Assembly: GCA_963556145.1 (NCBI GenBank)
Contig: OY744464.1
Location: 248,001-312,000, forward strand
Direction: 5' to 3'
From: Hygrocybe punicea
Lineage: Eukaryota > Basidiomycota > Agaricomycetes > Agaricales > Hygrophoraceae
Length of the DNA: 64,000 bases
The notes under the pieces are model-generated. The model was given only the letters and a program-made list of their open reading frames with translations, ran no database searches and was not told the origin of the DNA. This document shows positions 41,654-51,757 of the stretch, piece by piece. The first letter of the stretch is position 1. Each line of letters opens with the position of its first letter. The position numbers and the translations under genes are program-made.

Positions 41654-43318
41654 TGTTACATTTCCATCTCCGCTTCCGACCCCGATGCCCATTCCAATAC
41701 CTACCATGACGATTCTACACTGCCACCTTCCTTTTTTATTTCATTTTGTCCTTTGTCTTTGTTTCGATATCATTGTTTCTTCATTCGGACATCCTTGTAC
41801 TTTCTTGTTCTTGTTCTCTTTTTGTCCCACCTTCTAGAACAATCCAGACCGACCATGGACATATCCACGTGACCTCGTTGTACCCGAATAGTCTCCTTGC
41901 CGACGGATGTCACCGACATTGTCTTTTCCCTTCGATATCTTGTTTACGCTATCCCACGACAAACCGATCACAATGGCTGTACTCCCGAAACAGCTCATTA
42001 CCGTAATTATCATTGGCAGCATCGCCATCACTTTCCTGATCGGTTTCTACATTGTTATGATCTATCTTTGGCATCGGCACCGAAACCCTTCCGCCATCGA
42101 TACTTCCGACTTCCACCTCAACAATATATCAACACGTAATTGACAATTGCCATTCTTGGATATATGGTTTCCACTTTCGTATTCCGTGCCTACCATTATC
42201 CTCCCTGACGATCCGACGACATTCCTCACCTGCTTGAGCACTCTGAACAATCCTCGATCACACGACAATTCACTGTTCCCTCCAAGCCGACCATCGCCGA
42301 AGCACATACATTCAAACTTCGACCATAGACCACACGACTTCCCAATACAGTGACCCGACCCCTATCGTTTATTGTTCACACGACACCGCTTCAATGCAGT
42401 ACCCGACGACTTGTTCCCACAGCTTGTCACTCGTGCCATGACTCGAAACCTGGACCCACATTCATTTATCCTTTTCCATCTTTCATCTTGATACCTCCCA
42501 CACTCGTTTACAATGATACCCTTTCTTGGACGAATACCGACATCAAGTGGACCTTCTTGTTCCACAAACAGGACAAGACACCGCTCCTCGATATGTCATC
42601 AACAGACATCGTCATCCGGTACAGCTTATGCTGTTCATATGTCTGACCTCGACTAGCCCATTGTCCTAGTTGGTTTTTTCCTCTATACATTCCTTCATTT
42701 TCTTTCATACCAACCTTGCCGCTATATCCATGCTACCTCAAGACACCCTCATTGCCAACCCCACACTGGACGATACCCATCTTTGACCCGACCGTGCAAC
42801 GCACTTGCCAAACTGCGCACTTGCCTGTTACAGCAAGTGTAGACCCTGAATTGGCAATTCTGCTTGTCACATGATCCGATGACAAATCATCCGAGTCATC
42901 CGGACCTCTTCTATCCTCAATGACACCCGGGCCTCCAGTTGGATCGCGAGAACATCGACATGAGGACACCTCATGTACGCCTCATGGTGAACACATGGTA
43001 GAGTTGGACATGTTGTGGCTTCATGGTTGTATTCCTATTTACCTCCCCTCAAGACCAGCCACTATATGTACTGTTCTTGTTGTTGGTTCGGACTTTTTCT
43101 TCTTTTCCTTTCCTTACGTTTAGTCTGGTTCTTGGGGCAGACTCATCTTGTTTTGGGTAACCCCCACGGCTCGCAATGACATTAGACCTTGACCCCCCCT
43201 TCTTAGCAGTGTTGTCTTAGCTGTAAGCAACAATGAAAGCTGCTGTTCTCTCCTCTGGAAGCCGATCCCCTGTTAAGTTGATTGTTGCCGGAGCCCGCTG
43301 CAGAAGCGATCCGTAACA
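41654..43318 (+). mobile_element. Solo LTR, 1665 bp, target duplication CATAG (family A, copy A)
   Basis: Ends TGTTACATTTCC and GCGATCCGTAACA, flanked by CATAG at 41649-41653 and 43319-43323. A TATA-like CACTATATGTACTG near 43060 lies close to the 3' end, so about 1.4 kb would be U3. It carries the micro-ORF 41973-42143. The last ~30 bp (TTGTTGCCGGAGCCCGCT...GATCCGTAACA) closely match the 3' end of the gypsy LTR at 55838-56394, placing family A near that gypsy clade. It sits between the two hairpin groups. Confidence 0.85.
41973..42143 (+). CDS. LTR-encoded single-span membrane micro-protein, copy A (56 aa)
   Basis: Reads MAVLPKQLITVIIIGSIAI, continuing TFLIGFYIVMIYLWHRHR and ending in a Ser/Asp/Asn tail with LNNISTRN. 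One predicted transmembrane helix spans about residues 8-33, followed by a basic HRHR patch, which by the positive-inside rule suggests the tail faces the cytosol. It differs from copy B at a few residues and from copy C mainly at synonymous sites. It lies in the U3-like part of the LTR, upstream of the TATA box, so it would be carried at the 3' end of a full-length element RNA or need its own promoter. Confidence 0.6.
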   Translation: MAVLPKQLITVIIIGSIAITFLIGFYIVMIYLWHRHRNPSAIDTSDFHLNNISTRN

Positions 43319-43465
43319 CATAGTGAGTGACTACAAATGCTACATGACCGAATCCAGATTACAAATTCTGTATAAGCCTTTTTTCGTCAACAAATCAGCC
43401 CGTCGACTTCTACGTTTCCATTCAAGTAACAGTAAGTCATACCCGTCTTATCCCAGTCTTCATAC

Positions 43466-43816
43466 CCAGAACTAGACTCTGTGTCATTCTGGTGGAGTTG
43501 AGACTTTGACTTTGCGTCGGTCTCGACTCACAGCGAGAGATTTGACTCTGCGTCGTCTCTTGCACGTACCTCGCAAAGCTGTTCAACATAACTCACAATC
43601 ATTATTCTAGGTTGCCTTGTGGTTCACCAGTATGCCACGTCCCGCGGCATCCAGTGCAAGACAAGTTTCGAGGTGGTAGTTTAACGGTTAGTCCTTTTAT
43701 TTCATCCAACTTTGTGCAATCCCGGAATTTGACTATGCGTCGTTCCAGCAAAGTAGGGACTTTGACTTTGCGTCAGTCTTTACTCACCGCAAGAGATTAG
43801 ACTTTGCGTCGTCTCT
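43466..43816 (+). repeat. Constant-loop, variable-stem hairpin group, right (six hairpins)
   Basis: Hairpins at 43466-43492 (stem CCAGAA/TTCTGG), 43495-43529 (GAGTTGAGAC/GTCTCGACTC, ten pairs, one wobble), 43533-43563 (GCGAGAGA/TCTCTTGC, eight pairs, one wobble), 43724-43746 (GGAA/TTCC), 43752-43784 (AGTAGGGACT/AGTCTTTACT, ten pairs, two wobbles) and 43792-43816 (AGAGA/TCTCT). Loops read TTTGACTTTGCGTCG or close variants on the plus strand. The group directly precedes the gene at 43839, with the last hairpin about 22 bp before its first recognisable exon. Confidence 0.75.
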
Positions 43817-43838
43817 AACCCTCTTCCTTGAATATTAG

Positions 43839-46107
43839 AGTGACTGCTGTCTCAGATTCTGCCGTTAAGTTCATTGGTCCTCAATGTCCATCGATCCGCT
43901 GGAACTCCTTCAACAACGCCGACCTAATGGTACAGGTTGTGTCTATGACAAGAGCTTATACTTATTCATATCATCCTACAGGACCTATAGGCCCATTTGA
44001 TGCTCGTGTTGCTGCAATCATAGATGGTTTCCAGCCCGGAGTAAATGACACGATAATCACATCACCCAACATGGACATCATCTATAAGCCTCCGTTAGGT
44101 AGACGCCTGGTTCGTTTAAGAAATGATTGCCGCTACGCAGACGACGATTACATGTTATGGCCGCAACCTTTTATGGAGGAATATTGCTGGTTGCCCGTTA
44201 TTCCTCGCTGTCCCGAGGATCCTGCTGATCCACTTTCGATCATGTGGTGGAATCCCACTGCTGCTGACTTTATCCCGACAAGTCGGCAATTTGTAGAGGG
44301 TCTTGGTAAGCTTGAAATCTCAAAGGCGGTGAAGTTGCGGGTTGTGTGTGAGGCTCTTTTTGCAAGGATTATGGATTACCAAAAATCAGGCGGAAATAAT
44401 CCCGTTGTGCTGAATCTCCAAGTTGCTTTGCACCACTCAATATGTCGTTTGGAATCTCTCACGACGTTTTACAAGGAGATGGTGTTTGGTGTCACTGAAA
44501 CTCAACGTTGGTACCTGGAACTAGTCGCTGTCGTGGACTATATCACGATTTTCAAGCCACGAATGGAAGGCAGTCTCCCGAAAGCCGAGCGTGTGGCTTT
44601 TGTGGTTGGCGCATTCACCGAGAACCCGCAATATGTTCAGGCCGCCTTCGATGCTGGTATTCCTGTGTGGTTCATGCGACCTCTTCAAACTTTATCTTTG
44701 AGCGTGAACATTATGTCTGTTACTACCCTTCGATCTCCCGAAGATTTTCTCACAATGACCGATTGGACCGAGAGCCCATCATTCCCTGTCATTCACAATG
44801 GGTCAAACAACGTTGAAAAGGTCAGGCAAATCCACAATTACGCCCGCACACGCTTCCAGTACCCAGACCCTTTCGCTGTCATCGACGATCCATTTCTTGT
44901 AGGAGGGAGTGTACCAACAGTTACAGCGACGGTACCAATGGCTGAGCTCGAACGCCCTCGCACGGTTAATGGAGAGAGTGTACCGATGGTTACTGAGAGA
45001 GTATCAGTGGCCGAGCCCGAACACCCTCGCACCGTTAAGGTCACCAAGAAAGCTCGGAAACAGTGCAGTGCCATTAGTTCAGGTATATTATCAAGTCTCT
45101 TCATGTATCAATGCTTATCGCTTCCTGCAGTGGGAACCAAGAAATCTAATTCTAGCTGGAAGCCCGTTCAAGCCAAGTTTTGAGACCCTGACAGTGACCT
45201 CATCCCTCCGTCAATCTTCACATGGGCCAATGCCCTTCTCCACGTTAATACCGAACCTTCTCGACTGAAGGCTCTGTGTAAGAGTAATCCACACGATGGA
45301 CACTTTGTTTTCCCTGATCCCAGGCTCTTGGTGGGCCCGAACACCGAGGCAAGGCAAGCCTTGTACCTCGTCAATTGGTTGGACCAGCGCCAACTATGGA
45401 TATCTCGCGTATCTCGTGCAGACTCTGCTGCTCGAGCTTTGTCAAATCAAGAGTGGCGCGACTGTCTATCAGGTCTATGTTCAGAGCATAACAAACAAAT
45501 GACCTCGACTCGGGCTAGCCAACGCCGTGCCGACATCATCACACTGATCGGCCATTTGTACAAGGGGTCCGGTTTGGTTGCAGACATGCCCCGTACCCAA
45601 ATCTTTTGGAAAGAGCAACAACTGATGGCGCCTGACGGGATGTTGCCTGATCGCAGGATTGTCCAAGAGGTGCTGTGGGAGCTGTATGAGCTTAACTTTC
45701 GTTTCGAATTCCTGGCCCTGGATGGCCGAGCCCATAAACCCAGAATGCCCTCAGGGATCGAACAAGAACCAGAGTTTAGCACCCGCCAATACGAACTTAT
45801 GGCATGCTTCATGGCATCCAACTCTGGTGACCCCAGTTTCCTCGTAACTCAGATCCCTTCGAAGAACGGTGGTCTCGCTGCGGACGACTGGCGTGAGCGT
45901 CTCCAATATCTTTTGGCGATGCACAAGGTAATGAGAACTTGGGATTGCCAACCACCAGATGGGTTTGAGCTTGGGTTTGGAGCCGTTGATACTTTCACAG
46001 AGCCAAGCGTCTCATTGCTTGAAGAAGCGATTGCCACTTTCTACACACAGACTTTTTTTGATTACTTTGGACGTGCGGCCACTATTCCTCACAAACTCCC
46101 GTTTTAA
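43839..46107 (+). pseudogene. Uncharacterised agaricomycete protein with one premature stop
   Basis: The recognisable exon begins after an acceptor-like AATATTAG and reads about 415 codons (KFIGPQCPSIRWNSF, YMLWPQPFMEEYCWLPVIPR, RQFVEGLGKLEISKAVKLR). A 48-nt intron follows (45083-45130, GTATATT...CTGCAG). The next exon reads WKPVQAKF, then TGA at 45181-45183, then in the same frame DPDSDLIPPSIFTWANALL and on to 46107 (LLVGPNTEARQALYLVNW, EVLWELYELNFRFEFLALD). The family is common but uncharacterised in mushroom genomes, so the continuous frame beyond the TGA marks a single nonsense change. The first exon, with the true start, is not certain (an ATG at 43632 is a candidate). Confidence 0.5.
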
Positions 46108-46520
46108 CTTTTAGCTGATGCCATTGTTTCTCCCCATCTTCGTGTAATGTTCTCGTCTCGTAATGTGACTATTCATGACTTCTCATGTGTGGCATGTGAA
46201 TTGTCTGCTCACGGTCATCTTTCACCACAATGGTTTGCAACTAACGAAGATGAAATGAACTGATGTCTATCTTCGTCTGCAGAACTGCCTGTAAGTAATA
46301 TTATTTGCTTCGTGACATCATCTACTGATTCAAGGTACATTTGCTGTCACATTACAGAGGGAACAATAACAGTTACAACAGTGCATGCAATGTCTGAAGG
46401 AGGTTTAAACAAGCGGTGTGGCTTTCTTCGATGAGTGGCCTTCACATTGACTTCAAGGTCAGTTCATATAAAGGTTCTGAATCGTTCCTGTTTCATCAAA
46501 TCCACACCATCCTTTCGTTA
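46108..46520. other. Gene-free spacer
   Basis: Nothing supportable beyond a GGTTTAAAC word near 46402. Confidence 0.35.
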
Positions 46521-46522
46521 CT

Positions 46523-48698
46523 ATGGTCGGACGCAGATCACAGTTTACTCCTGCTCAGGACGCATATATTAACAGCTACATGCAAGCATTCGAGGCCAAG
46601 GTGTACGAGCTTGATCCTGACTTGAAAGGAATGAAGGGTGCTTCCTTAACAAGGTGGAAGCAGGACACTGCGGAAACTATCAAGTCGTCATCTCTGTTTC
46701 AAGACCAACTGCTTTGCGAAGGGGATGTGACTCTGACGACCTGGACCATGGTATGTCAATTCACGTCATGATTCAGGGGATTGATTGGTTCTTCAGCGAA
46801 TCATCCGCAAGTTCACAAACCGCTTCAGCACTATGAAACGAAAAAGCCAGTCCACGTCAAACACTCATGGAGATCAATTTTTTATCAATCTCTCCTCAAG
46901 TGTTACTGGGCGCCAGCTCTATGAACAAGAACGAAAGAACGAGATCAATACTGAGGCTGCGAAACGTCGAAAGGATGCTGATACTGATGGGGGGCATGCA
47001 GGGTTTTACCAAGTCGTTTTGAAGGAGATGTGGGAGGACGAGGAGGATCAGCAGGCATATGAGAAAAGGGCTGAGGAAGTTGAAAGTGATATTCCTCGGT
47101 GTGCATTTCTTGATCTTTCCTATGGCTATGATTTAACACGACCGGGTCACCTTAGAAATCAGAAAGAGTTTATGAAAGCAGCATGGTTTGCCCTCAAGAC
47201 GCTCTGCCAGAATGGTAAGCTTGGCCCTGCCGAGATGATGCTGTTCTTCGCATTCCGTGATGAACATGGCGATCTCGATAGTGGCGTGTAAGTGCACCAA
47301 CCGGCCCTCTGTAGTGCCACACCTAATAAAATGACAGAGTCAATGCCCATTCAGTCCATAACAAGCTTGATATGAGATCCCAGCTCAAAGACTTCACAGA
47401 GCATTTCGAAATGCCATGGTTTCAGTATGCCGAAAGGGTCCTCCCTCGTGAGTTGCTGCATGAACTTGGACACGCTATGTTGCCTTAATCAATTCACCAG
47501 GACCCAGCATCAAGAGTGATGACTCCACAGACCTTCAAATTCCTCGTAACTCTGCAGGAATACCTTTGTTCCCTGCTGTCGAGTTCAACAAGATGATTTT
47601 GGGCGATATTCGTGCCATTCTGGAAAAATACTTCAGCACATTGTGGTGTAAGTCAGTCCAGTACAGCCTTCTGCTGGATTATTTCGAGTGATTACACCTA
47701 GGTCATACCTGGCCAGCCGATCAGCATTTTGCTGCAATACCTTGGGCTGATATTTCCGTTAACCCTTCCGACTATTATGATGTGCAAAGTTTCATCGTCC
47801 CAGTCAAACTGCAAGCGCCAGAGCTTATGTCACTTGCCCACATTATCATTCTCTCGGAGTATCTTGCTTCGACAGCTTCCAGAGACACTGATGAACAACC
47901 ATTTATGTTCCTGCAGAAGGCTGAGATTCTTAGATGCATTGGTGACCGTCAGGCTGACATTGAAGCGCAGCACACAGCTGGTGATGAAGAAGACAGCGAC
48001 GATGATGACACAGAACTTGGGGCCATTGCTGCTGGAGTGCACGTCCCACTTGTGCATGAGTTGCAGCGCAAGGACACAACAAGTGAGGCACCGGTGACAA
48101 GTGTCAGTGAGGCAGAGGATGGTGAAAATGCAGAGGAGAAAGTGGTAAGTGAGAACAATACTACAGAGAGGGTGCTGATGCAGAATTGCAGCATGAGAAT
48201 GCCACAAGTGAGGCTGCGGGGACAAGTGTTGGTGAGGCAGGGAACAGCAAAAACGCAGGGGAGAAAGTGGCAATAAGTGAGAGCCCTACTGCCAAGGAGA
48301 CACTGAGCAACGGCAAGGGTGGACAGGTAGGACATAATTCGGAGGAGATTGAATGCGAAAGCAAGAAGTCGAAGACACAGAGAGGCAGGACAACTGGCGG
48401 CATTCTTTTCAGTACACGAAGGACACGGTCTTGCGTTGCTGAGAACTCACGAAAGACACGATCTTCTGTTGCCGAGAACTCACGAAAGACACGATCTTCT
48501 GTTGCCGAGAACTCACGGAAAACACAGTCTTCTGTCGCCGAGAACTCACAGAAGACATGGAGCGCTCATGGTACAAGTGATGGGACTGTGACTCGTGGGA
48601 CAAAGCGCAAAGCGGCAGGGATTCAGGAAAATCTAGAGTACGCTATCTCCTCCTTTTCCTGCAGCAGCAGCAGAAAAACTGAACTACGGGTTGTTTAG
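46523..48698 (+). CDS. Uncharacterised agaricomycete protein, multi-exon, repetitive C-terminus
   Basis: Starts MVGRRSQFTPAQDAYINSYM, followed by a helical basic region with LTRWKQDTAE, which resembles a Myb/homeodomain-like DNA-binding helix set but lacks clear signature residues. Introns join RIIRKFTNRFSTMKRKS, FYQVVLKEMWEDEEDQQAYE, FLDLSYGYDL and GKLGPAEMMLFFAFRDEHGD, then (intron GTAAGTGCAC...ATGACAG) AHSVHNKLDMRSQL, FPAVEFNKMIL and HTWPADQHFAAIPWADI. The C-terminal part is acidic and ends in repeats of RKTRSSVAENS. The order fits an agaricomycete family I know only as hypothetical. Exons through about 48150 look intact; the repeat-bearing end is in another frame, so an intron or shift lies near 48140-48190. 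Confidence 0.45.
48417..48548 (+). repeat. Tandem 33-bp coding repeat (four units)
   Basis: Four units of CGAAAGACACGATCTTCTGT... (33 bp, 11 codons RKTRSSVAENS). Units 2 and 3 are identical, and units 1 and 4 carry a few substitutions. Length is a multiple of three, so copy number can vary without shifting the frame. Confidence 0.75.
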
Positions 48699-48960
48699 GG
48701 GTAGGCCAAGCAGCAAACGTGCGAATACACAAAATAAACGCAAGACGAGACACTGTATGCTTTAATCCTGTGTGGCATTAACCTGCTAACTTTCCAATTG
48801 TGCAGGTGGCTAGGATTGTGTTTCATCCGATTCAACAATGTTTAATCTGCTCAATGTATTTAATTTAAATCACTTCAACCATGTGTGTTTAATCCACTGA
48901 GCTCTGAATTTCGGATTCCATTAAATCCAAGTTTCATTACCCACTACTTAAATTACTCCT

Positions 48961-49012
48961 GTTTAAACACGTAAAATTAGCTGTCTGTTTAAACAAAGTT
49001 CTGTTTAAACTT
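48961..49012. repeat. Second GTTTAAAC cluster
   Basis: Three GTTTAAAC palindromes (near 48961, 48988 and 49003) in AT-rich DNA, with many TTTAAT words upstream (48830-48950). It resembles the cluster at 36380-36625. Confidence 0.45.
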
Positions 49013-49165
49013 GATTTGCATTATAAAGTACATTGCTTAAGCAAGACTCCTAGGGAGGCTGCTCTGGCGTAGCTGCAGATTGATTGCTTGATCAATCCCT
49101 CACTTGTACCTGCACAGCCCTTAGATTTGTCTATGGAAAGTAAGTGATAGATATTCTATAACATC

Positions 49166-49800
49166 GTGACAATGACATCCTTCATAGAGACTGGCAATGT
49201 GTCACCTATAACCAAAGAAGCACTAGACATCCCTATGCCTTTTCCCACTGACAGAGTGCTGCACTTGTTCCAAAACAACCTCCTTTCAAGATCATCAACC
49301 CTTTGTGAGTCCCATTCCCAGACACGAGATATATCATTTCAGCTAATAATTGATCTGGAAAAGTGAATCTGCACAACAGATAGTTGCAACACCCCTAATC
49401 AAACCTGTTTCCCAGGCTGCCACTCATTCTGTGAACACTGCATCCTCTTCGTCCACCATTGATGCATTGAAGGGAAAGGATAAAGAGAAGCCAATCAAGA
49501 AGGGCCCCATGATGAACCAAATGCAGGCCATGACACCAAAGTGAGTCATTTGAATTCATGCATGTGCTAACACTGATCCCGACTTTACAGGAATCTTTTT
49601 GCCATCGACCACTGCGTGAAGCATCGCATTATGAAGGCCAAGTTTGAACAGGTCGGGGAAGACCTTGATGATGCCACGAAAAATGTATGTCTGCTTATGG
49701 AAGTCTTTTTTGGTTGCAACTACAGAATACATTGGGTAGCATTATGAGGACAAGAGCAAGAAAGTCAAACAGGATGTCAAGGCAGCAAAGGCAGCAGTGG
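49166..49800 (+). pseudogene. Unrecognised small gene fragment
   Basis: Frames read TKEALDIPMPFPTDRVLHLF, then a Ser/Thr linker and KDKEKPIKKGPMMNQMQAMT, an intron-like break (GTGAGTCA...TTTACAG), NLFAIDHCVKHRIMKAKFE, and a Lys/Ala-rich end (KVKQDVKAAKAAVAR) after a second break. Coding character is moderate, but no family is recognised and neither end is firm. Confidence 0.25.
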
Positions 49801-49829
49801 CAAGAGTTGCAGTGGGCTGAGCATTGGGA

Positions 49830-51080
49830 ATAGGAATGGGAATGGGAATGGGAACAGGGAATGGGCAGGGATGAGGGTGGGGGGGATGGGGAATGAATGC
49901 AGAAACTCTCGGAGCACATTGTACAGTACCATAAATGATCGCAAAGGAAATACCATTGTTTTGTAAAGGATATCACTTGAAATCCATATGCTATCATTGC
50001 AAACTTTGTTTTAAATATGCTTATGGGAAATAAAAATATTTTATACTATCTAAAAGGTCCTTAACATATGGACTTCTCACTGGGCTTCAACAGCAAAGCA
50101 CCTTGTTGTAATAAGATCATTAGCTTGAATTCTGGGCATTGGAAAGAAAGCTATGACAATGCTCAATATCTCAATGGATTTGATAGGAACATCCTCAATG
50201 CTAGCAGGACTGGCCACTGGGATGATGAATATGCAGGAACATTTGGATTTCCTGCAGGACACTACATCCGCTTCATATAGCTTAGCACCGTTGCATGCTC
50301 GGCATTCTTAGCTTCTGCAAGTAACCTGTCCAAAAAATGCGATGCGCATACCTCAGGCTGCAACAGCCGGTTCAGTGCAAGGTCAAGACATTGGACAGAG
50401 TTGAACCAAAGATTGGGGGATTGCCAAGGACTTGGGAGAAGCAGTTGGGAGGTTCATCACCAGTGATGGCCTGGGTCAGAAGACAGGATGCACAGGCAAG
50501 GTGGGCCGAGATGGCATTGGCTGCTGAACTAGAGGGTACAGTTGTTGAGGATAGGACCTTGTTATCGCAAGGTGACTGTTGAGAGAGAGTGCCATTCGAC
50601 GAGTGACATAAAACCTGGACTCTGAAAGGGGGGAAGATGTTTTATTTCAAGCAATAGATGTCTCAGAATAGCACAAATTGTTGGTCTTGCTCTATATTAG
50701 TGATTCCTGCAACAAGTCTATCAAATCTATGAGTGGTACTCGATCAAAGTGAAAATAGGCAGGAGTAATGCAAACTTACACTTCACGGCAACCTTCGAAA
50801 TATGCCAAATCCAAATTTCAAAACATTGAAGATGCCTGTGGATTGTAATTAGAAATGATTATTATTGCGAAAAAAAATTCTGACTGACCCACAAAAAATT
50901 CTGGACAAAAACCATGCTTAACATTCATAGTTAGCTTCACCAATAACCAGGCCCCAATGATCCACCACAAAATGTTCATGTTGATGACAACCTTGTATTT
51001 ATTCATGTCGCATGCCACATTGTTGACAATGGTTCTCTTGAGTTTCGCACGATCAGGGCCCATGTTGTAGAGGGGGTGAA
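49830..51080. other. Spacer with no supported gene
   Basis: Contains a GGGAAT/GGGAAC simple-repeat patch at 49827-49870. A 70-codon frame at 50068-50280 (HWDDEYAGTFGFPAGHY) has some coding character but no recognised family. Confidence 0.35.
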
Positions 51081-51091
51081 CCATGAATAAA

Positions 51092-51605
51092 CTGCGAGAA
51101 AGGACCGAATGCCTCAGGTAAGTTGGTTTGCAGGCAATGCAAGATTGGGAGAAAAGACCAAATGCCTTGGGCACAAGTTGGTTGGGGGGAAACCTATCAC
51201 AACTCACAAGAGTGTGAGAAAGCCAGGTTGGTCCGTGAGAAACTGGTCATGGGATTGCAAGAAAAAGACCAAATGTCCTAAGTGTTGGTTTGTGAGAAAC
51301 CTATCATGCTCACAAGACTGCAAGAAAAGCTAGGTTGGTCTGTGAGGAACCTAGCACCGGATTGTGGGAAAAGACCAAATTCCTCAAGGTTGGTCTGAGT
51401 CTGCAGGGAACCTATCACTGGATTGCAGAAAAGACCAAATTCCTTGATGAAGGGCTGGATCACGAGAAACCTGTTACAGGATTTTGAGAAAAGACCAAAT
51501 GCCTTAGGTTTGCGAGAAACCTATCACACTCACAAGACTGAGAAAAACTAGGTCGGTCCACGAGAAACCTATTGCGAGAAAAGACCAAATGCTTCAGGTA
51601 CAGAT
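51092..51605. repeat. Degenerate tandem array
   Basis: Repeats built on GAGAAAAGACCAAATGCCT, AGGTTGGTCTG and TGAGAAACCTATCAC, with period about 60-90 bp, at least seven units. The GACCAAAT word recurs near 51153, 51268, 51370, 51436, 51495 and 51583. Units vary in length by deletion of modules. Confidence 0.7.
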
Positions 51606-51757
51606 TATTTCCGAGAAATTTTACAACTCACAAATGACTTGGAAATCCCTGGCTGAATTATGGAGTTTTATCCAAGTGAGTGGCCATGGGCAATGAGAAT
51701 GATCGTTCTTGATGAGATGAGGTGCTCAGAAAATATCTGATCTTTTCCGATGGGATG

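Noticed and set aside
48417..48548. Regular 33-bp repeats, CRISPR-like at first sight
   Set aside because: Units are contiguous with no unique spacers and encode RKTRSSVAENS in frame; a coding minisatellite.
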